From NCBI RefSeq assembly GCF_039523435.1, contig NZ_BAAAFH010000007.1, forward strand, positions 124,001-188,000: DNA of 64,000 nucleotides. Direction: 5' to 3'. Source of the stretch: Wandonia haliotis (lineage in GTDB: Bacteria > Bacteroidota > Bacteroidia > Flavobacteriales_D > Crocinitomicaceae). Below, piece after piece: positions 16,962 to 26,023 of the stretch; the stretch's first letter is position 1; each line of letters begins with the position of its first letter. The position numbers were made by a program, and so were the translations under genes. Under the pieces are notes generated by a model that was not told where the DNA came from, made no database searches, and was given only the letters and a program-made list of their open reading frames with translations.

Positions 16962-17822
16962 ATGAAACATTTTCTGAGTATACTTATTATATGCTGGACA
17001 TTCACCGGGTTCTCTCAATTTTTCATTGACGGAACATGGAAAGGAATTCTTTTCACAGAAGGACAAGCGTATTCAAGCGGAAGTGTACTTTGGCTGAAAC
17101 TTACCGCATCAGGAGAAAAAATTGACGGGAGTACCCGAAACGAAGTGTTTGACACTGATTTTTATGCTCTTAAAAAGGTACGAGGTTCTAACAAGGGCGG
17201 ACAAATTCATCTGGAAGAGTTCGTTACAACGAAAAAAAAAGCAACAACCACGTTTAACTTTTGCCGATTAAAATTTGATCTGCATTACAATGAAATTACC
17301 GGTTACCTCGAAGGAACATATACATCAAGTGATTGCAGGCATTTTACGGGGAAAGTAATCCTGATAAAAACCCATGATGATTTTTCGGAAACAGACGTCC
17401 CCAGTCTGACTCATGCCTGGGCAAAAATGTTAATTGACGACCTGATGAAAGGGAAAAAAGCTCCGCATATCCGGGAGCTGGAACGGAAGAATTTCAAATT
17501 CACGCCCATCTATTTTGATTACGATGAAGCCGAAATTCGCCCCGAATATCATGAATACCTAAAAAAAATGGCCGCAATCGTATTGGATCACTCCGATCTG
17601 CGTATTCAGGTTACCGGTCATACCGATGGAGACGGAAGCGATGCCTATAATATGAGTTTATCCGAAAGAAGAGCTAAAGCGATTAAAGAGTTCTTTGTCA
17701 ATCAGGGACTCAGAGAAGATCGGGTACGTATTGATTTTAAGGGGAAACGCTCTCCTGTTGCTCCCAATTCAACCCGGGAAGGGATGCAACTCAATCGTCG
17801 AGTTGATTTTGCCTTTATCTAA
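16962..17822 (+). CDS. OmpA-family envelope protein
   Basis: 286 residues. A signal peptide ends near SQF. The N-terminal domain (residues 20-150, FFIDGTWKGILF onward) is of unknown fold. The C-terminal OmpA peptidoglycan-binding domain (about 180-286) has IYFDYDEAEIRPEYHEYL, VTGHTDGDGSDAYNMSLSERR and the terminal LNRRVDFAFI. It probably tethers the outer membrane to peptidoglycan. Its TAA overlaps the stop of the converging ruvX gene. Confidence 0.88.
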   Translation: MKHFLSILIICWTFTGFSQFFIDGTWKGILFTEGQAYSSGSVLWLKLTASGEKIDGSTRNEVFDTDFYALKKVRGSNKGGQIHLEEFVTTKKKATTTFNFCRLKFDLHYNEITGYLEGTYTSSDCRHFTGKVILIKTHDDFSETDVPSLTHAWAKMLIDDLMKGKKAPHIRELERKNFKFTPIYFDYDEAEIRPEYHEYLKKMAAIVLDHSDLRIQVTGHTDGDGSDAYNMSLSERRAKAIKEFFVNQGLREDRVRIDFKGKRSPVAPNSTREGMQLNRRVDFAFI

Positions 17823-18229
17823 TGTGATTCCATAAAAGATTGAAGAATCAGTACCGCGCTGATTTCATCCACCAGTTCTTTTTTTCTACGGTCCTTCTTT
17901 TTCAACCCCATTTGCAACATACTCTGTGATGCCATTTTTGAAGTAAATCGCTCATCTTCGAGATGAACAGGAACATCCGGAAATTTTTTCTTAAACTTCT
18001 CTACGAAACTGTGCACCAGTCCGGTAGCATGTGTCGGCTCATCATTCAGACGACGGGGTTCACCGACCACCAGAGCTTCCACCTTGTACTTTGTCAGATA
18101 ATCCGACAGAAAATCAAATAAATCAGCCGTCAGAACGGTTCCAACTCCGCTGGCAATAATCTGCGAATCATCTGTTGCGGCAACTCCCGTCCGCTTCATT
18201 CCGTAATCCAGTGCTAATAATCGTGGCAT
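17819..18229 (-). CDS. ruvX: YqgF/RuvX-family Holliday junction resolvase-like protein
   Basis: 136 residues, standard length. LALDYGMKRTGVAATD carries the first catalytic Asp, VHLEDERFTSKMAS the Glu, and ELVDEISAVLILQSFM the last Asp of the RNase H-like DDE site. Family members have been linked to pre-16S rRNA 5' processing as well as to recombination. The gene overlaps the 3' end of the OmpA gene by 4 nt in convergent orientation. Confidence 0.94.
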   Translation of the reverse strand: MPRLLALDYGMKRTGVAATDDSQIIASGVGTVLTADLFDFLSDYLTKYKVEALVVGEPRRLNDEPTHATGLVHSFVEKFKKKFPDVPVHLEDERFTSKMASQSMLQMGLKKKDRRKKELVDEISAVLILQSFMESH

Positions 18230-18356
18230 ACCCTACAAAAGTACGTATTTTGTATATGGATTTACAAAATCGAATCTCCGAAAATCACATCTAAAAAATA
18301 AAATGTATTTTTAGCTATAAGCATTGCCTTAAATCATTAAAAGAAGCACAAGCTAA

Positions 18357-19799
18357 ATGTTACTCTTTCTTGAATTACTCTATATCGCACTAACCTTATT
18401 CATTTGTACAAAAATACTGTTGGATACTTCGTCTTCTGTTAAGGCTTCTGCTTACATTATCCTGGTCATTCTCGTTCCTGTTATTGGAATTATTATTTAT
18501 CTATCTGTCGGGTTGAATTACCGGAAGAATATTCTGTATTCGAAAAAAGTAATCCGAAATGAGCAGCAGGCAGCTCTCCTGTACCAAAAGATCAAAGAAT
18601 ACCGTGAAACCAACACACCTCTATTTCACAACGAATATCCAAGGTATGAAGGATTGACAGAATTACTTTTCAAAAATGATCAAAGTCTGCTGACTCAGCA
18701 TAATGAAGTACAATTGCTTATTAACGGAGAAGAGAAATTTCCGGAACTTATTCGTTGCCTGAAAGCAGCTCAGTCACATATACACCTTGAATATTATATT
18801 TATGAGAATGATACCATTGGTAATCAGGTTGCTGATATCCTGATCGAAAAAGCCCGTCAAGGTGTAGAAGTACGCTTTATCTACGATGATTTCGGAAGTA
18901 GTGATATACGTAAGAATATTGTTCCCCGCTTACGGGAAAACGGAGTTGAAGCCTATCCGTTTTATAAAATCCGGTTCATTTTTCTTGCCAACCGACTGAA
19001 TTATAGAAACCACCGGAAAGTTGTGATTATTGATGGGCAAACGGCTTTTATCGGGGGTATCAATATCAGTGATAAATATATTAATTCTACAGATCAATCT
19101 AAATTCTGGAGGGATACGCATGTAAAAATAACTGGAGAGTCTGTGCTTCAGTTACAACACCATTTTATTGCCGACTGGAATTTCTGTACAGGAAAATCGC
19201 TTCAAATAAACTCCGACTACTTTGTACCTTTCAATGAATCACTTCCCGGAAAGACATGGGTTCAGATTACTGCTTCCGGTCCCGACTCCAAACACCCCGG
19301 AATTCTCTACAGCCTTCTTCAGATTATTCATCTTGCTCAGAAAGAATTATTGATCACAACTCCTTATTTTATTCCGGGACAGGAGTTTATCCGTGCTTTA
19401 TTAATGGCTGCTTTACGCGGAGTAAAAATCACATTACTTGTCCCCTATAATTCTGATTCACGAGTTGTCAATGCCGTTGCGAAATCCCATTACGAAGAAT
19501 TGTTAGCCGGAGGCATTCGAATTTTCAGGTATAAAAAAGGATTTATCCACTCCAAAACGATGGTATGTGACCGCGAATTATCCGTAGTAGGAACTGCCAA
19601 CCTTGATCACCGAAGCTTTGACCTTAATTTTGAAGTAAACGCGCTGGTCTTTGATCAACAATTTACCCAAAAACTTGTCGATGCATTCGAAAACGACCTG
19701 ACTGCTGCGGACGAAATTGATTATACACAATGGAAAAACAGACCCTATGGTCGAAAAGTAGCTGAGAAATTCTTCGGGCTGATCTCTCCCCTGTTATAA
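18357..19799 (+). CDS. cls: cardiolipin synthase
   Basis: 480 residues. Two N-terminal membrane helices (residues about 1-60) are followed by two phospholipase D domains with complete HKD motifs: HRKVVIIDGQTAFIGGIN and HSKTMVCDRELSVVGTAN. It joins two phosphatidylglycerol molecules to cardiolipin and glycerol at the inner membrane. Length and layout fit the ClsA type. Confidence 0.93.
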   Translation: MLLFLELLYIALTLFICTKILLDTSSSVKASAYIILVILVPVIGIIIYLSVGLNYRKNILYSKKVIRNEQQAALLYQKIKEYRETNTPLFHNEYPRYEGLTELLFKNDQSLLTQHNEVQLLINGEEKFPELIRCLKAAQSHIHLEYYIYENDTIGNQVADILIEKARQGVEVRFIYDDFGSSDIRKNIVPRLRENGVEAYPFYKIRFIFLANRLNYRNHRKVVIIDGQTAFIGGINISDKYINSTDQSKFWRDTHVKITGESVLQLQHHFIADWNFCTGKSLQINSDYFVPFNESLPGKTWVQITASGPDSKHPGILYSLLQIIHLAQKELLITTPYFIPGQEFIRALLMAALRGVKITLLVPYNSDSRVVNAVAKSHYEELLAGGIRIFRYKKGFIHSKTMVCDRELSVVGTANLDHRSFDLNFEVNALVFDQQFTQKLVDAFENDLTAADEIDYTQWKNRPYGRKVAEKFFGLISPLL

Positions 19800-19841
19800 A
19801 AACACTCCTGCCGGATTTTGCTTTCCCTCTTCTCTGTTTCC

Positions 19842-19871
19842 TTTGAAATTGGCAACAATCTAGTATATTTG
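19842..19871 (+). promoter_or_regulatory. promoter of dapD
   Basis: TTTG (19842-19845), an 18-nt spacer and a perfect TATATTTG (19864-19871) reproduce the Bacteroidota -33/-7 promoter. The ATG follows 23 nt after the box. Confidence 0.6.
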
Positions 19872-19894
19872 GGGTTCAATTGAAGTAGAATACT

Positions 19895-20704
19895 ATGCGT
19901 ACAATTATAGAGAAAGCCTGGGAAGATCGTTCCCTTTTATCCGAAAGAGAAACAATTGCAGCGATTGAACATGTAATTGAAGAAATAGACAAGGGAAGAA
20001 TCCGCGTTGCAGAACCAGACGGAAACGGAGGCTGGATTGTAAACGAATGGGTCAAGAAAGCTGTTGTCATGTATTTCCCTATTCGCAAGATGGAAACGAT
20101 CGAAGTGGGACCTTTCGAGTTTCATGACAAGATGAAATTAAAGACCAATTACAAAGAATTAGGTGTACGTGTTGTTCCTCATGCAGTTGCACGTTATGGT
20201 GCTTTTGTTGCTCCTGGCGTAATTATGATGCCTTCTTATGTTAATATCGGTGCATTTGTTGACGAAGGATCCATGGTAGATACATGGGCTACTGTCGGAT
20301 CATGCGCGCAAATCGGAAAGAATGTTCACCTTTCAGGAGGTGTAGGAATCGGAGGTGTTCTTGAACCTTTACAAGCTGCCCCGGTTATTATCGAAGATAA
20401 TGCGTTTATTGGTTCACGCTGTATTGTTGTCGAAGGCGTTCGTGTTGAAAAGGAAGCTGTACTAGGCGCCAACGTTGTATTGACGAAATCGACAAAGATT
20501 ATTGACGTAACCGGAAACGAGCCGGTTGAAACGAAAGGGGTTGTTCCTGCCAGAAGTGTTGTGATTCCGGGAAGTTATACCAAAGATTTTCCGGCAGGAA
20601 GTTACCAGGTTCCCTGTGCTTTGATTATCGGAAAACGAAAAGAAAGTACAGATTTGAAGACTTCGCTTAATGATGCGCTTCGCGAACATAATGTAGCTGT
20701 TTAA
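19895..20704 (+). CDS. dapD: 2,3,4,5-tetrahydropyridine-2,6-dicarboxylate N-succinyltransferase
   Basis: 269 residues, normal length. An N-terminal helical domain is followed by left-handed beta-helix hexapeptide repeats (GAFVAPGVIMMPSYVNIGAF onward). The signature stretches MVDTWATVGSCAQIGKNVHL and GGVGIGGVLEPLQAAPVII are complete. It uses succinyl-CoA in the succinylase branch of lysine/diaminopimelate synthesis, so this organism makes meso-DAP by the succinyl route. The SDR gene follows after 11 nt. Confidence 0.96.
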   Translation: MRTIIEKAWEDRSLLSERETIAAIEHVIEEIDKGRIRVAEPDGNGGWIVNEWVKKAVVMYFPIRKMETIEVGPFEFHDKMKLKTNYKELGVRVVPHAVARYGAFVAPGVIMMPSYVNIGAFVDEGSMVDTWATVGSCAQIGKNVHLSGGVGIGGVLEPLQAAPVIIEDNAFIGSRCIVVEGVRVEKEAVLGANVVLTKSTKIIDVTGNEPVETKGVVPARSVVIPGSYTKDFPAGSYQVPCALIIGKRKESTDLKTSLNDALREHNVAV

Positions 20705-20715
20705 TTCATCACGGC

Positions 20716-21510
20716 ATGAGTGATTTTTCTGAAAAAGTAGTTTGGATAACCGGAGCTTCTTCCGGAATTGGTCTGGCTTTGGCGCGGGCCTGTGCAGAAA
20801 GAGGTGCCTTTGTTGTGCTCTCCGCCCGTTCTATAGAAACACTCGAAGAAGTAAGGCTGAGTCTGCCAGAACCGGACAGACATTTTTCGCTTCCCCTGGA
20901 TCTTGAAGATCAAAGTAATTACACTGGTCTTGTTTCTCAGGTTGTATCCAGATACAAACGAATTGATATTCTCATTAATAACGGTGGTATCAGCCAACGT
21001 GGGGAAGCCGGAGAAACTCCTCTTGATGTAGATCGGAAAATAATGGAAATCAATTACTTCGGAACCATTGCTTTGACCAAATCCATTCTCCCGGTGCTCC
21101 GAAAACAAAAATCGGGGCACATCGTAACGATTTCAAGCATTGCCGGAAAATTCGGTTTTTATCTGCGCTCAGCTTATGCTGCTTCCAAACATGCGCTTCA
21201 GGGTTTTTTCGAAAGTTTGTTACTGGAAGAAGCCCAAAACAATATAAGGGTGACATTAGTCTATCCCGGTAAAATTAATACCCCTATCTCGACCCGTGCC
21301 TTAAACACTGATGGACAAGCGCACGGAGTAATGGATCACAATCAGGAAACGGGAATGCCTGCCGAAGAATGTGCCCGTCGCATTCTGGATGCTGTAGAGA
21401 AAAACAAAATCGAGATTCTGGTTGGGAATAAAGAAATTAAAGCGGTAACACTCAAACGATTTTTCCCCAAACTTTTCTGGAAAATAATCCGCAATCAAAA
21501 AGCAACCTGA
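20716..21510 (+). CDS. short-chain dehydrogenase/reductase
   Basis: 264 residues, a classical SDR: nucleotide-binding TGASSGIG near residue 10, NNGGIS near residue 92, catalytic Ser in VTISSIAG and Y-x-x-x-K in SAYAASKHA. The NGGIS variant and the C-terminal extension (KRFFPKLFWKIIRNQ, basic and hydrophobic) resemble membrane-associated DHRS7-like SDRs. Substrate unknown. It is 11 nt downstream of dapD and probably co-transcribed. Confidence 0.88.
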   Translation: MSDFSEKVVWITGASSGIGLALARACAERGAFVVLSARSIETLEEVRLSLPEPDRHFSLPLDLEDQSNYTGLVSQVVSRYKRIDILINNGGISQRGEAGETPLDVDRKIMEINYFGTIALTKSILPVLRKQKSGHIVTISSIAGKFGFYLRSAYAASKHALQGFFESLLLEEAQNNIRVTLVYPGKINTPISTRALNTDGQAHGVMDHNQETGMPAEECARRILDAVEKNKIEILVGNKEIKAVTLKRFFPKLFWKIIRNQKAT

Positions 21511-21665
21511 TACACCTTTTAAACATTTCAGTATGTTAAGTATTTGTTAAGATTCACTTCTTTGCACAGCACCTTTACAGTAGGTTACCCATTGATTACC
21601 AGTCACTCTGTATTTACTACACTTCAATCAATAAAAGACCTCCATCACTACATATAGTTACCCGG

Positions 21666-21709
21666 GTGACTTTTGTCACCCTCCAACCCTTTTACTATCA
21701 CTACCTTTG
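21666..21709 (+). promoter_or_regulatory. activator-type promoter with a perfect palindrome
   Basis: The 14-nt core GTGACTTTTGTCAC (21666-21679) extends to a perfect 7-4-7 repeat (21664-21681). A perfect -7 box TACCTTTG (21702-21709) ends 36.5 nt from its centre. This is the most symmetric of the five sites of this type in the window. Confidence 0.65.
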
Positions 21710-21728
21710 CGTCGAAAATTAATTTAAT

Positions 21729-22712
21729 ATGACCAAAAAAATCATCTTTTCATTACTTTCTGCGCTTGTTTTTCTTGTAAATTCTGCGCAGGCACAATGT
21801 ACTCTTGAAGCAGTTATTCCCTCTACGGACGGATATAATGTGCATGTTGAAATGAGACTGGAACAACTTATTAAGCCTTCCGCATGTCCTAATGGTTACA
21901 ATTTTAATATCCGTTACTCTTATGACATTTGGTTTTCAGGCAGCAACATTCCTTCCGGTTTATGGACGCTTCAGGGAAATATCATTTGCGGACAATACAA
22001 TGACAACTTCCTTGATTTACCCAATTCAGGTGGTTCAGGGACAAATGTTTCCGGAGGAAACTCATGGAGAGATATTGCTGATTGTGAGACGGCAACCGTA
22101 AGTTCTTTACTTTGTAATCGTGTTGACCTTACCATTCAGGGACCCGGTATTTCATATCGTACCATTCCTTTGGAGTGTGCTATTTCTCTTCCTATTGAAC
22201 TGGTTGATTTTGATGCCGCACCGGGTACAGACCATGTAGCATTGTCCTGGCGAACCGCTACGGAATCTAACAACAGTCGTTTTGACATCGAAAAATCAAC
22301 AGATGGAGATAACTGGACAGTAATCGGAACACTGGAAGGAGCAGGAACAAAGAATACTCCTACAAATTATTCCTGGATTGACTATTCCAGAAATACATCG
22401 TCCACTATTTATTACCGTTTGAAGCAAACGGATTACGACGGTCAGTTCAGTTATTCATGGATTCGGTCTACGACAGTTGCCACTCCGGAATTCTCCGTTT
22501 ACCCCAATCCAACAAATGGAATGGTTTCGGTTTCCTCGGAATCATCAGTTTCCGTTGACGATATTCGTGTACTTGATGCACATGGAAGAACGATTCCGGT
22601 AGAACTCATCAGTGAAAGCGAGAATCGGGTAAAACTGGATTTATCAACTGCTCAACCCGGTATTTACTTCTTACAGTACGATACCAACACGTATAAAATT
22701 ATCCGCGAATAG
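21729..22712 (+). CDS. T9SS-secreted protein of unknown function
   Basis: 327 residues. A signal peptide ends at AQA (about residue 22). The N-terminal part (residues 23-155) has six cysteines and is not recognised. Residues about 160-245 form the fibronectin-III-like module common in Bacteroidota secreted proteins (ELVDFDAAPGTDHVALSWRT through YYRLKQTDYDG). Residues about 250-327 are a type A T9SS sorting domain: FSVYPNPTNGMVSV, then GIYFLQYDTNTYKII. It is transported through the outer membrane and probably anchored or released there. It lies behind the palindromic promoter. Confidence 0.85.
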   Translation: MTKKIIFSLLSALVFLVNSAQAQCTLEAVIPSTDGYNVHVEMRLEQLIKPSACPNGYNFNIRYSYDIWFSGSNIPSGLWTLQGNIICGQYNDNFLDLPNSGGSGTNVSGGNSWRDIADCETATVSSLLCNRVDLTIQGPGISYRTIPLECAISLPIELVDFDAAPGTDHVALSWRTATESNNSRFDIEKSTDGDNWTVIGTLEGAGTKNTPTNYSWIDYSRNTSSTIYYRLKQTDYDGQFSYSWIRSTTVATPEFSVYPNPTNGMVSVSSESSVSVDDIRVLDAHGRTIPVELISESENRVKLDLSTAQPGIYFLQYDTNTYKIIRE

Positions 22713-22713
22713 A

Positions 22714-24759
22714 TCAGATTTCGTCGATTACAAAATCCGTACGACGATTTTTAGCTCTGTTCGATTCCGAGTCATTCGGTACACGCGGTTTTGTTTCTCC
22801 GTATCCTTTCGATTTAAGACGGGATGCGGAGATTCCTAATGAAACAAGGTAATCTTTCACACCTTTGGCACGTCGATCCGACAATTCCATGTTTTTATTA
22901 TCATCCCCTACATCATCCGTATGCCCCTGGATAGAGACTTTTATTCCCGGGTTTTCTTTGAGGAATCGTGAAAACTGACGCAGAATAAATTTCGAGTGGT
23001 TATTCAATTCAGCCGAGTTGGTTGCATACAAAATATCATTGATGGTGTACGGTACACCTACTTCTATTTTACGTACTTCCAGATCTGTTTCCTTAATATA
23101 AGTAGAGCTGGTAACATCTTCTTTGCGAATAAGTTTCGAATCAAACGCATGCCCTTCTTTTTTCACGGTAACCATTACATCTTCGGGTTGGTCTTCGTCA
23201 ACATGAATGATCGCAGCATATTTTCCGTCATCTCCGTTTACTTTTACCTGCTCGACACGGTCAGAATTGGCATACGTAATCTCTATCGTTGCATCTTTTA
23301 CAGGCTCTCCGTCATCTTTCTTTAACTCTCCTTTGACCAAAACGACCGGTTTCGGACGCGCTTCTTTGTACAACTCAAAGGTGTAAATATTCCAAACACC
23401 ACCGTAACGACTTGAGAAATATGCATCTTTTCCGTCTGTTGAAACGAAAAGTCCGATTTCATCTTCTTCTGTATTAATTGGATAACCAATATTCTTAGGT
23501 TTTCCCCACTTTCCATTTTCATCCATCTGTGTGTAGAAAATATCCAATCCTCCGACTCCGTTTCTCAAATCACCGGATTCGGACACAAAATAAAGTGTCT
23601 GACTATCCTGGTGCAGAAAAGGAGATTTATCTTTTCCGGGAGTGTTGATTTCGTCCAGTGGCACAGATAATCCCCAGGAACCGTCCGCACTTCTGCGCGC
23701 AACGAAAATATCGTCTTTTTGTGTATTCGGACGCACTGCTGTATAGTACAATGTGTTTCCATCTGCCGAAAGAGAAGGTTGTCCTTCCCAACCATCTTTT
23801 GTATTGATATTGGTTCCCATATTCTCCAGCGGAGTCCAGGTAAAATCATATCCCTCTCCCCTTTCGTATCGGGTAATGTATAGATCACAGTTGTTGTAAT
23901 CCTGTCCCATCACCCGCTCATATTTACAGGCACAGATGATCATTTCCTTATTATCAACAGACACAGTAGCTGCTCCGTAATTGTTAAATGTCCCGTCATT
24001 AAAAGGTAAAGGCAAGGGCTGCCCTCCGTCAAAATCGTTTGTAACATCCATGCGTTTTGACATGGTAAATTCTTCCAGAATACGTCCTTTTAAGTCTCCT
24101 TTATTACTCCGATCAACACGACGCGTATAAAATATGAGTTCGTTATCCGGTGAGATCATCGGAAAAAATTCATCTCTTGACGTGGAAACATTCTTTACCA
24201 TCTTCGGGTCAAATGGTACTTTGTTGGAAAGTAGGTCTACTTCTTTTTTCGTATCTCCTATGATTTTTTGTACTTCCTGCTTTTTCTGCGCAAAATCTCT
24301 CGGAATACGCCAATCATCACGACTTTCAAAATCCAGAAACCTTCTGAAATAGGAATTCGCTGTCACTTTATCCTGCTGCATGTAGTAAATTCCTCCCAGG
24401 TAATAATACATATCTGCGTGATAATCATCACATAATTCAGTTGTTCTGCGGAATAATTCTTTTGCTTTGTTCATCAGACGATCCCCCAAAGAAGGATCAT
24501 ACGAAGAGCTGTACGCCTTTTGGGCTTCTTCAAATGAAACCATGGCGTATTCAAAAAAGACCATAGCATTATCCGGTGCAGCTTCCTGAGCTTCCTGAAA
24601 TAATTTATAGCGTTCCGGCGCAGCTGTGCTCTTGGCTTTGTCCAGTATTTTGAGTACTTTTTTCTCCGGTGCGATGCAGGATTCGTCTTCTTCCTGTGAA
24701 AATCCGGACAGGGAAATGGTGGTTATTAACAGAAAAATGGGAAGGTATCTATTTTTCAT
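22714..24759 (-). CDS. PorE-like T9SS component (TPR, beta-propeller, CRD, OmpA)
   Basis: 681 residues in four parts: signal peptide; TPR region (about 30-190, YYYLGGIYYMQQDK); PD40/WD40-like propeller (about 195-460, with repeated PSLSADGNTLYYTA-type blades); carboxypeptidase-regulatory-like beta sandwich (about 470-555, VLVKGELKKDDGEPVKDATI); OmpA domain (about 575-681, VSIQGHTDDVGDDNKNMELSDRR). That order is the one described for PorE, the peptidoglycan-binding T9SS protein of Porphyromonas. Bacteroidota often have several such paralogues, so involvement in T9SS is likely but not certain. It converges with the T9SS cargo gene at a distance of 1 nt. Confidence 0.8.
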   Translation of the reverse strand: MKNRYLPIFLLITTISLSGFSQEEDESCIAPEKKVLKILDKAKSTAAPERYKLFQEAQEAAPDNAMVFFEYAMVSFEEAQKAYSSSYDPSLGDRLMNKAKELFRRTTELCDDYHADMYYYLGGIYYMQQDKVTANSYFRRFLDFESRDDWRIPRDFAQKKQEVQKIIGDTKKEVDLLSNKVPFDPKMVKNVSTSRDEFFPMISPDNELIFYTRRVDRSNKGDLKGRILEEFTMSKRMDVTNDFDGGQPLPLPFNDGTFNNYGAATVSVDNKEMIICACKYERVMGQDYNNCDLYITRYERGEGYDFTWTPLENMGTNINTKDGWEGQPSLSADGNTLYYTAVRPNTQKDDIFVARRSADGSWGLSVPLDEINTPGKDKSPFLHQDSQTLYFVSESGDLRNGVGGLDIFYTQMDENGKWGKPKNIGYPINTEEDEIGLFVSTDGKDAYFSSRYGGVWNIYTFELYKEARPKPVVLVKGELKKDDGEPVKDATIEITYANSDRVEQVKVNGDDGKYAAIIHVDEDQPEDVMVTVKKEGHAFDSKLIRKEDVTSSTYIKETDLEVRKIEVGVPYTINDILYATNSAELNNHSKFILRQFSRFLKENPGIKVSIQGHTDDVGDDNKNMELSDRRAKGVKDYLVSLGISASRLKSKGYGETKPRVPNDSESNRAKNRRTDFVIDEI

Positions 24760-25044
24760 TTGTCTATTTTTTATTTGCTGAAAACGAACACTCTCTCTTT
24801 TTCAGCTCATTTCATGTTTTTGTACTTTGTTTCAGTTCGGGGCGTTACTTTCGCCAATTAATATTAACGTAATCCACAACAAAATGTTACATGGAATCGA
24901 CAGGAATATTTATCTCGGTAATCCCCTTGAAACGACTAATGTAGGATCAAAAAAGATTCCTCAAATAACCTTACCATATAAATCTCGTTCACTCTTTTAA
25001 AACAACGGCTTTTGAATAGAAAATTCTATGTTTTAATCTCTATA

Positions 25045-25698
25045 CTAATACTTCCTATACTCCTCATAAACAGGCTCACTCCAATTACAAACACCTCCAT
25101 GGTGTGAACATGTTCCTCTCCCTGTTGAGTTCGATGTCGTTCCGTCACAACATCTCGTCACATAATAGCTTATCCTCTTCCTAATTGGATTAATTTTATT
25201 GTGTAATTTATCAGCTTCTTCATGACCTAATCTAATTGCCTTCCTAAGGTCATCAACTGCAAGTGGAATCTCATTTCGGTTCTTGTAGCAGATCGCTCTT
25301 TCAAAATAATAATCCTTACTTTCTTCTTCACTCTTTATCAAAGTCGAGTAATCCTCTATTGCAGCTTCATATCTCTTTAAAGAAACCAGATGAACAACTC
25401 GTTCTTTCAGAATTTTGATTTCATCATTATAATTAGCAAAATTCAATGCTGAATCAAGAAAATTAATGCCTTCTTTTAGCTTTTTCTTCTCAAATAATGA
25501 ATCTGCAATATTGGTATAGAAATGTAAAGAATCAATCCGGTTCATTTCAATTAGATGTTCTTTATGACTCATCTGACTGTCATATATAGACGATGCTTTA
25601 GTAAGAAGGTCTTCATTTGAACTATCACAACTCAATAATATCAGAAACATCAGAAAAACTGGAGGAAATAAACCAAAAGGTCGGCACAAAGTATTCAT
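25045..25698 (-). CDS. TPR lipoprotein of unknown function
   Basis: 217 residues from the ATG at 25696-25698; the frame extends to 25737 but that would start inside a -7 box. The lipobox is FLILLSC. Residues about 50-180 look like four TPR-type helix pairs (ERAICYKNRNEIPLAVDDLRKAIRLG). The C-terminus has cysteines in RCCDGTTSNSTGRGTCSHHGGVCNW, a small Cys/His/Gly-rich tail also seen at the ends of other Bacteroidota lipoproteins. Function unknown. Confidence 0.72.
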   Translation of the reverse strand: MNTLCRPFGLFPPVFLMFLILLSCDSSNEDLLTKASSIYDSQMSHKEHLIEMNRIDSLHFYTNIADSLFEKKKLKEGINFLDSALNFANYNDEIKILKERVVHLVSLKRYEAAIEDYSTLIKSEEESKDYYFERAICYKNRNEIPLAVDDLRKAIRLGHEEADKLHNKINPIRKRISYYVTRCCDGTTSNSTGRGTCSHHGGVCNWSEPVYEEYRKY

Positions 25699-25734
25699 GG
25701 GTATAATTGTTTGAAAGGTTAATTGTAATACTTT

Positions 25735-25742
25735 CAAAACTA
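25735..25742 (-). promoter_or_regulatory. -7 box of the TPR lipoprotein gene
   Basis: TAGTTTTG on the minus strand, an exact consensus match 36 nt before the chosen ATG. Confidence 0.4.
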
Positions 25743-26023
25743 ATAAATAATCAATTTAAATGATTTTTCGGCACAAAATATTTTAGGATTACACATTTTA
25801 GTTTCCTGTCTAAAGTTTAGATACAACTTTTATAGCTATCAAGTTTCCCTTCTCAGGTTTTAATGAAATTTCATCTATTCAAAATCAATTACACTTACTT
25901 TAGTCAAATGTGACACAAATGAAAAGAGGGATTGTAAAAATTACAATCCCTCTTTATAAATCAGTTTTGACTTAACTCTCTTAAAGTTATAGCTAACTTC
26001 TTATCTTATATCTTTAGATCGTA
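25743..26023. other. noncoding stretch between the TPR lipoprotein gene and ilvE
   Basis: Together with the leader before 25743 this makes about 325 bp without a gene. Apart from the -7 box at its left and the strong hairpin at 25923-25955 it is plain AT-rich sequence in which I see no ORF, RNA gene or repeat. Confidence 0.5.
25923..25955. terminator. strong hairpin terminator of ilvE
   Basis: A perfect 15-bp stem (25923-25937 with 25941-25955) around a 3-nt loop, with A/U-rich ends on both sides. It lies about 70 nt beyond the ilvE stop. The U tail on the minus strand is short (UUUU), so efficiency is uncertain. Confidence 0.65.

Noticed and set aside
24844..24857. GTTAC-TTTC-GCCAA, resembling the GTGAC-type activator site on the minus strand before the PorE-like gene
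   Set aside because: Only 8 of 10 half-site bases fit and no TAnnTTTG-like box lies at the 36.5-nt offset (24814-24821), so it lacks the feature that supports the other five.
25016..25029. ATAGAA-AA-TTCTAT inverted repeat as an operator or terminator
   Set aside because: Short, AT-only apart from one pair per arm, with a loop too small for a good hairpin; likely chance in AT-rich sequence.
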